In this document: piece after piece, positions 61,419-64,000 of the stretch
How positions within the stretch are numbered: position 1 is the first letter of the stretch
Layout of the letters: each line of letters opens with the position of its first letter
The notes under the pieces: model-generated
Told to the model about the DNA's origin: nothing
Databases searched by the model: none
Seen by the model: only the letters and a program-made list of their open reading frames with translations
Assembly: GCF_038023995.1 (NCBI RefSeq)
Contig: NZ_CP150660.1
Coordinates: 3,346,501 to 3,410,500, forward strand
Length of the DNA: 64,000 nucleotides
Reading direction: 5' to 3'
From: Polaribacter atrinae
Lineage (GTDB): Bacteria > Bacteroidota > Bacteroidia > Flavobacteriales > Flavobacteriaceae
Translations under genes and position numbers: made by a program

Positions 61419-62906
61419 TTAATTGATGTTTGGGTTGCTTTGAACTTCTTCACGTGGAATTTCAAAAGTTAATCTTTCATCAGAATAAGGAATAGATAAA
61501 CCTTTGTGAAAAACGTGATTGGTTCCTCTCGTCATCGTTTGCTTATTTCTTTTCATCGAAAAATAACTTTTACCTTCTCCCCACAACTCAATTCTGGTTT
61601 GTAAAATTACTTCATCCAATAGTGCATTCCCTGTTAAACCATCTATATAACTAAAATCGGCTGCATTTTCGGGAAGAAATCTGTTTGCTAAAATTTGTTT
61701 TAATCTTGTTTTGGCCTCTGTATCAGAACCAGCTCCTTTAGCAGACATTTCTGCGGATAACAAATACATTTCTTCACTTCTCATGTATATATAGTCATCC
61801 TCTATATTTCTTTGACCTCTAAACTCCTTAGCACCATTATAAAATTTATTCAATGCCATTAATGTTGATGCATGAAATTGACCTTTTCTTACATCTGAAT
61901 CTTTGATTTTAGAAAATAAACCATTATCAATAGCTTTTCGATCACCAAATGATTGATAACTATAAGTATAATAATCCATTTGTCCCCACCAAGATACTAG
62001 GTCTAATCCGTTTGCTAAAGTTACATCAAATCCCCAAATCCAACTAGGTGTTGCAATATCGTTAAAGCCTCCAATAGCTTCTTCATGTGTAGTTAATGGG
62101 TAACCAGAAGCAATTACTTGTTCAGCTAAGTCTTTTGCTAGACTGTTAGAGCTACTTTCGTTTTTTGATGCATAAACATAAGCTAAAATACCTTTTGCAA
62201 CATCTTGATTTACCTGAGATTTACTTGCTCTTGTAATACCATTTAATAATGATATTGCTGAGTTTAAATCTTCAATTATAAAGTCGTATAACTCTTCCAT
62301 TGTAGCTTGACCTTGAACAGGGTCTGTTGATGATTTGTAAAGAGGTACAACTGGAGTGCTAGCGTTATATTCTGTAGCAAACATTTGAGCTAAATTAAAG
62401 TAAGCGTTTGCTCTTATTGTTTTCGCTTGTCCTAATCCAAATTTAACATCATCTGTAGTAGGTTCTGCTTCGTTTCCTCCTAAAGATTCAATTACTAAAT
62501 TTGAAGATTTTATTAACCTATAGTAATATCTCCAAGGCATGTAGTTAAAATTACTGGTGTAATCTACTGTAGATAATAAATTTGCAATAGCAGAATATCT
62601 GTTATAGCTATTTAATGATAATGCCATGTCTCCTGATAACATATCAGTCATTATATCATATCCTTTTTGGCCAAAATCTTCATGACGTGAAGTTCCTCCA
62701 GTTTCAGTGTTTATCATCATGGAATAAAGGCCGTTTAAGGTTCCTTGTGTAATTGCACTATTCGTTTTTCCAGATTCAGCCACATCAGCATTACTAATGT
62801 ATTCTGTTGGAGTAATTTCTAAATACTCTTCACTACAACTAAAAAATGTAGCAAAAACAGTAAACACTAAAAGTGTTTGTTTAAAATTATATTTCATTTT
62901 TTTCAT
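61419..62906 (-). CDS. SusD/RagB family nutrient-binding lipoprotein
   Basis: 495 residues with lipobox FFSC (Cys24). It starts CSEEYLEITPTEYISNADVA, as SusD proteins do. SusD is the outer-membrane lid that hands glycan or peptide to the SusC channel. The tetratricopeptide-like core has AKTIRANAYFNLAQMFATEY, the EELYDFIIEDLNSAI helix and DVAKGILAYVYASK. The closing part (RIELWGEGKSYFSMKRNK) is standard. The gene is 12 bp after susC and ends with a terminator, so the operon is just these two genes on this side. Confidence 0.95.
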   Translation of the reverse strand: MKKMKYNFKQTLLVFTVFATFFSCSEEYLEITPTEYISNADVAESGKTNSAITQGTLNGLYSMMINTETGGTSRHEDFGQKGYDIMTDMLSGDMALSLNSYNRYSAIANLLSTVDYTSNFNYMPWRYYYRLIKSSNLVIESLGGNEAEPTTDDVKFGLGQAKTIRANAYFNLAQMFATEYNASTPVVPLYKSSTDPVQGQATMEELYDFIIEDLNSAISLLNGITRASKSQVNQDVAKGILAYVYASKNESSSNSLAKDLAEQVIASGYPLTTHEEAIGGFNDIATPSWIWGFDVTLANGLDLVSWWGQMDYYTYSYQSFGDRKAIDNGLFSKIKDSDVRKGQFHASTLMALNKFYNGAKEFRGQRNIEDDYIYMRSEEMYLLSAEMSAKGAGSDTEAKTRLKQILANRFLPENAADFSYIDGLTGNALLDEVILQTRIELWGEGKSYFSMKRNKQTMTRGTNHVFHKGLSIPYSDERLTFEIPREEVQSNPNIN

Positions 62907-62918
62907 TTTTTAATTAAA

Positions 62919-64000
62919 TTATATTTTTACACGAACACCTACTGTGAATGTTGATAATGGTGCGTATGTATACCTTGCAGAAGAACTTGTTAAAGAAGCA
63001 GAAGAATTAAAACCTTTTCTTTCGCTTAATAAAAATAAATTATCTCCAGATACCCAGAAATCTACATTTGATAAACCTGTTTTACCTAAATATTTTGAAG
63101 GAAGATTATATCCTATTCTAACATTATTTAAAGATAGATAGTCAGATTTTGTTAAAAAACGAGTAGATAAACTATTTGCGTTTACATTAATATTGTTATA
63201 CAATCTTGGTACATTAGTGATGTCTCCTGGATTTTTCCAGCTGTTTCTAGCATCAATATGGTAGTTGTTTCCTCCAACTTTGCTATTTCCTAAAACACTA
63301 GCATAGTTTCCGTCATATCCATATCCACCAATACTATAAGCAAATTGAGAACTAATATCAAAGTTATGAATTTTAGCAGTTAACCTAAAAGCTCCTCTAA
63401 CTGCAGGTATTACAGATTTACCAACAAATTTGTTAGTAGATTTTGTATAATCGTTTGTAGTTCCTTGAGATATTTCTGTTGTTGGGTTTTTTATTTTATA
63501 CTCAAATAAATCTCTTACCTCTTCACCAGAATCAAAAGTATTATTTGCATTTGCATCTACATAGTTTACCTCCCATAATGCATCTCCGTTTGCAGAGTCT
63601 ACACCAGCCCAAACAGGCATGTAGTAATCATAACGGCTATGGCCTTCTGCTCTACCATAAGCACCAGAAATATCTATAATTTTATTTCTTCCTTCAGGGA
63701 AATCAAATGGCATTTCTGTAATTTCATTATCTAAAATTTCTCCATTTACAGATAAATCTAATTTAAAGTTTTCTTTGTTAACGATATGTCCTGTAACATC
63801 AAATTCAAAACCTTTATTTACAATTTCACCATCATTTATAGTATTAATAGCATCACCTAAAGATGGAGATACACGAACATCAAAAATTAAGTCATGAGTA
63901 TTTTTCACATAATACTCTAATGAAGCATCAATAATATTATCAAAAAGTCTAAACTCAGTACCTACTTGAAACATCGTACTTGATTCCCAAGTTAATTCTG
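62919..64000 (-). CDS. SusC/RagA family TonB-linked outer-membrane channel (C-terminal part)
   Basis: The frame is open to the window end, and about 360 residues of the barrel are present. The sequence upstream of the M at 63974 (ELTWESST) continues the family pattern, so the true start lies beyond 64000. Typical points are TMFQVGTEFRLFDNIIDASL, EYYVKNTHDLIFDV, NKGFEFDVTGH and the end STFTVGVRVKI. With SusD it forms the importer for a polymer or peptide in the outer membrane. The substrate cannot be inferred from this fragment. Confidence 0.93.
   Translation of the reverse strand, partial: ELTWESSTMFQVGTEFRLFDNIIDASLEYYVKNTHDLIFDVRVSPSLGDAINTINDGEIVNKGFEFDVTGHIVNKENFKLDLSVNGEILDNEITEMPFDFPEGRNKIIDISGAYGRAEGHSRYDYYMPVWAGVDSANGDALWEVNYVDANANNTFDSGEEVRDLFEYKIKNPTTEISQGTTNDYTKSTNKFVGKSVIPAVRGAFRLTAKIHNFDISSQFAYSIGGYGYDGNYASVLGNSKVGGNNYHIDARNSWKNPGDITNVPRLYNNINVNANSLSTRFLTKSDYLSLNNVRIGYNLPSKYLGKTGLSNVDFWVSGDNLFLLSERKGFNSSASLTSSSARYTYAPLSTFTVGVRVKI

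Overview
This window comes from a low-GC member of the Bacteroidota, most likely a marine Flavobacteriaceae species of the Polaribacter type. The evidence is a very AT-rich base composition with TTA/AAA/GAA codons, TonB-linked outer-membrane proteins with CarboxypepD-like N-termini, a SusC/SusD pair at the right edge, promoters with the Bacteroidota TAnnTTTG -7 box and no strong Shine-Dalgarno sequences, and a tmRNA tag ending in NYALAA. No rRNA or tRNA gene was seen; the tmRNA is the only classical RNA gene.

Left chromosomal part (1-4588): the tail of an unknown gene, a glycosyltransferase, a 59-residue zinc-ribbon protein, and a TonB-type outer-membrane barrel gene cut by one in-frame TAA (2554-2556) while the same frame continues to 4527.

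Integrated element (about 4589-24680, 20.1 kb): an integrative and probably mobilizable element lies in the 3' end of the tmRNA gene ssrA. A 14-bp direct repeat marks the two ends, and a tyrosine recombinase lies just inside the left end. The backbone runs integrase, membrane protein, excisionase-like HTH protein, VapE-type ATPase, Toprim primase, candidate oriT, MobC-like protein, membrane protein and relaxase. Two small cargo genes follow, set between unusually structured non-coding DNA. Next is a four-gene defence operon: type IIG restriction-modification enzyme, a CoiA-like nuclease fused to a long coiled coil, McrB and McrC. Last is a three-gene toxin / HTH antitoxin / SecB-like chaperone unit with its own palindromic operators. 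I consider the CoiA-like coiled-coil nuclease in the restriction operon and the toxin-antitoxin-chaperone unit the most promising material in the window.

Right chromosomal part (24668-64000): the tmRNA is preceded by a conserved structured leader, with a second copy near 30.7 kb. Then come a saccharopine/alanine dehydrogenase-like enzyme, a DUF3820 protein, a DUF2809 protein, and a creD operon with a small winged-helix regulator and a shared palindromic operator. These are followed by kdsA, an M28 peptidase, a DUF4136 lipoprotein, a TfoX-N protein, and three tandem small outer-membrane barrels produced by segmental duplication that left a decayed tfoX copy. Further on are a 2035-residue alpha-2-macroglobulin, mpl, a PqqD-like/HPr-kinase-like protein with a nucleotidyltransferase, trkA-trkH, an eight-heme cytochrome fused to HEAT/TPR repeats, and radC. 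A surface-polysaccharide patch follows (deacetylase, acyltransferase, asparagine-synthase-like enzyme, flippase), then yjjG, rarA, a rhomboid protease, rlmB, and susD with a partial susC.

All calls come from reading sequence and translations by eye. Family names are recalled from known motifs and no database search was run.
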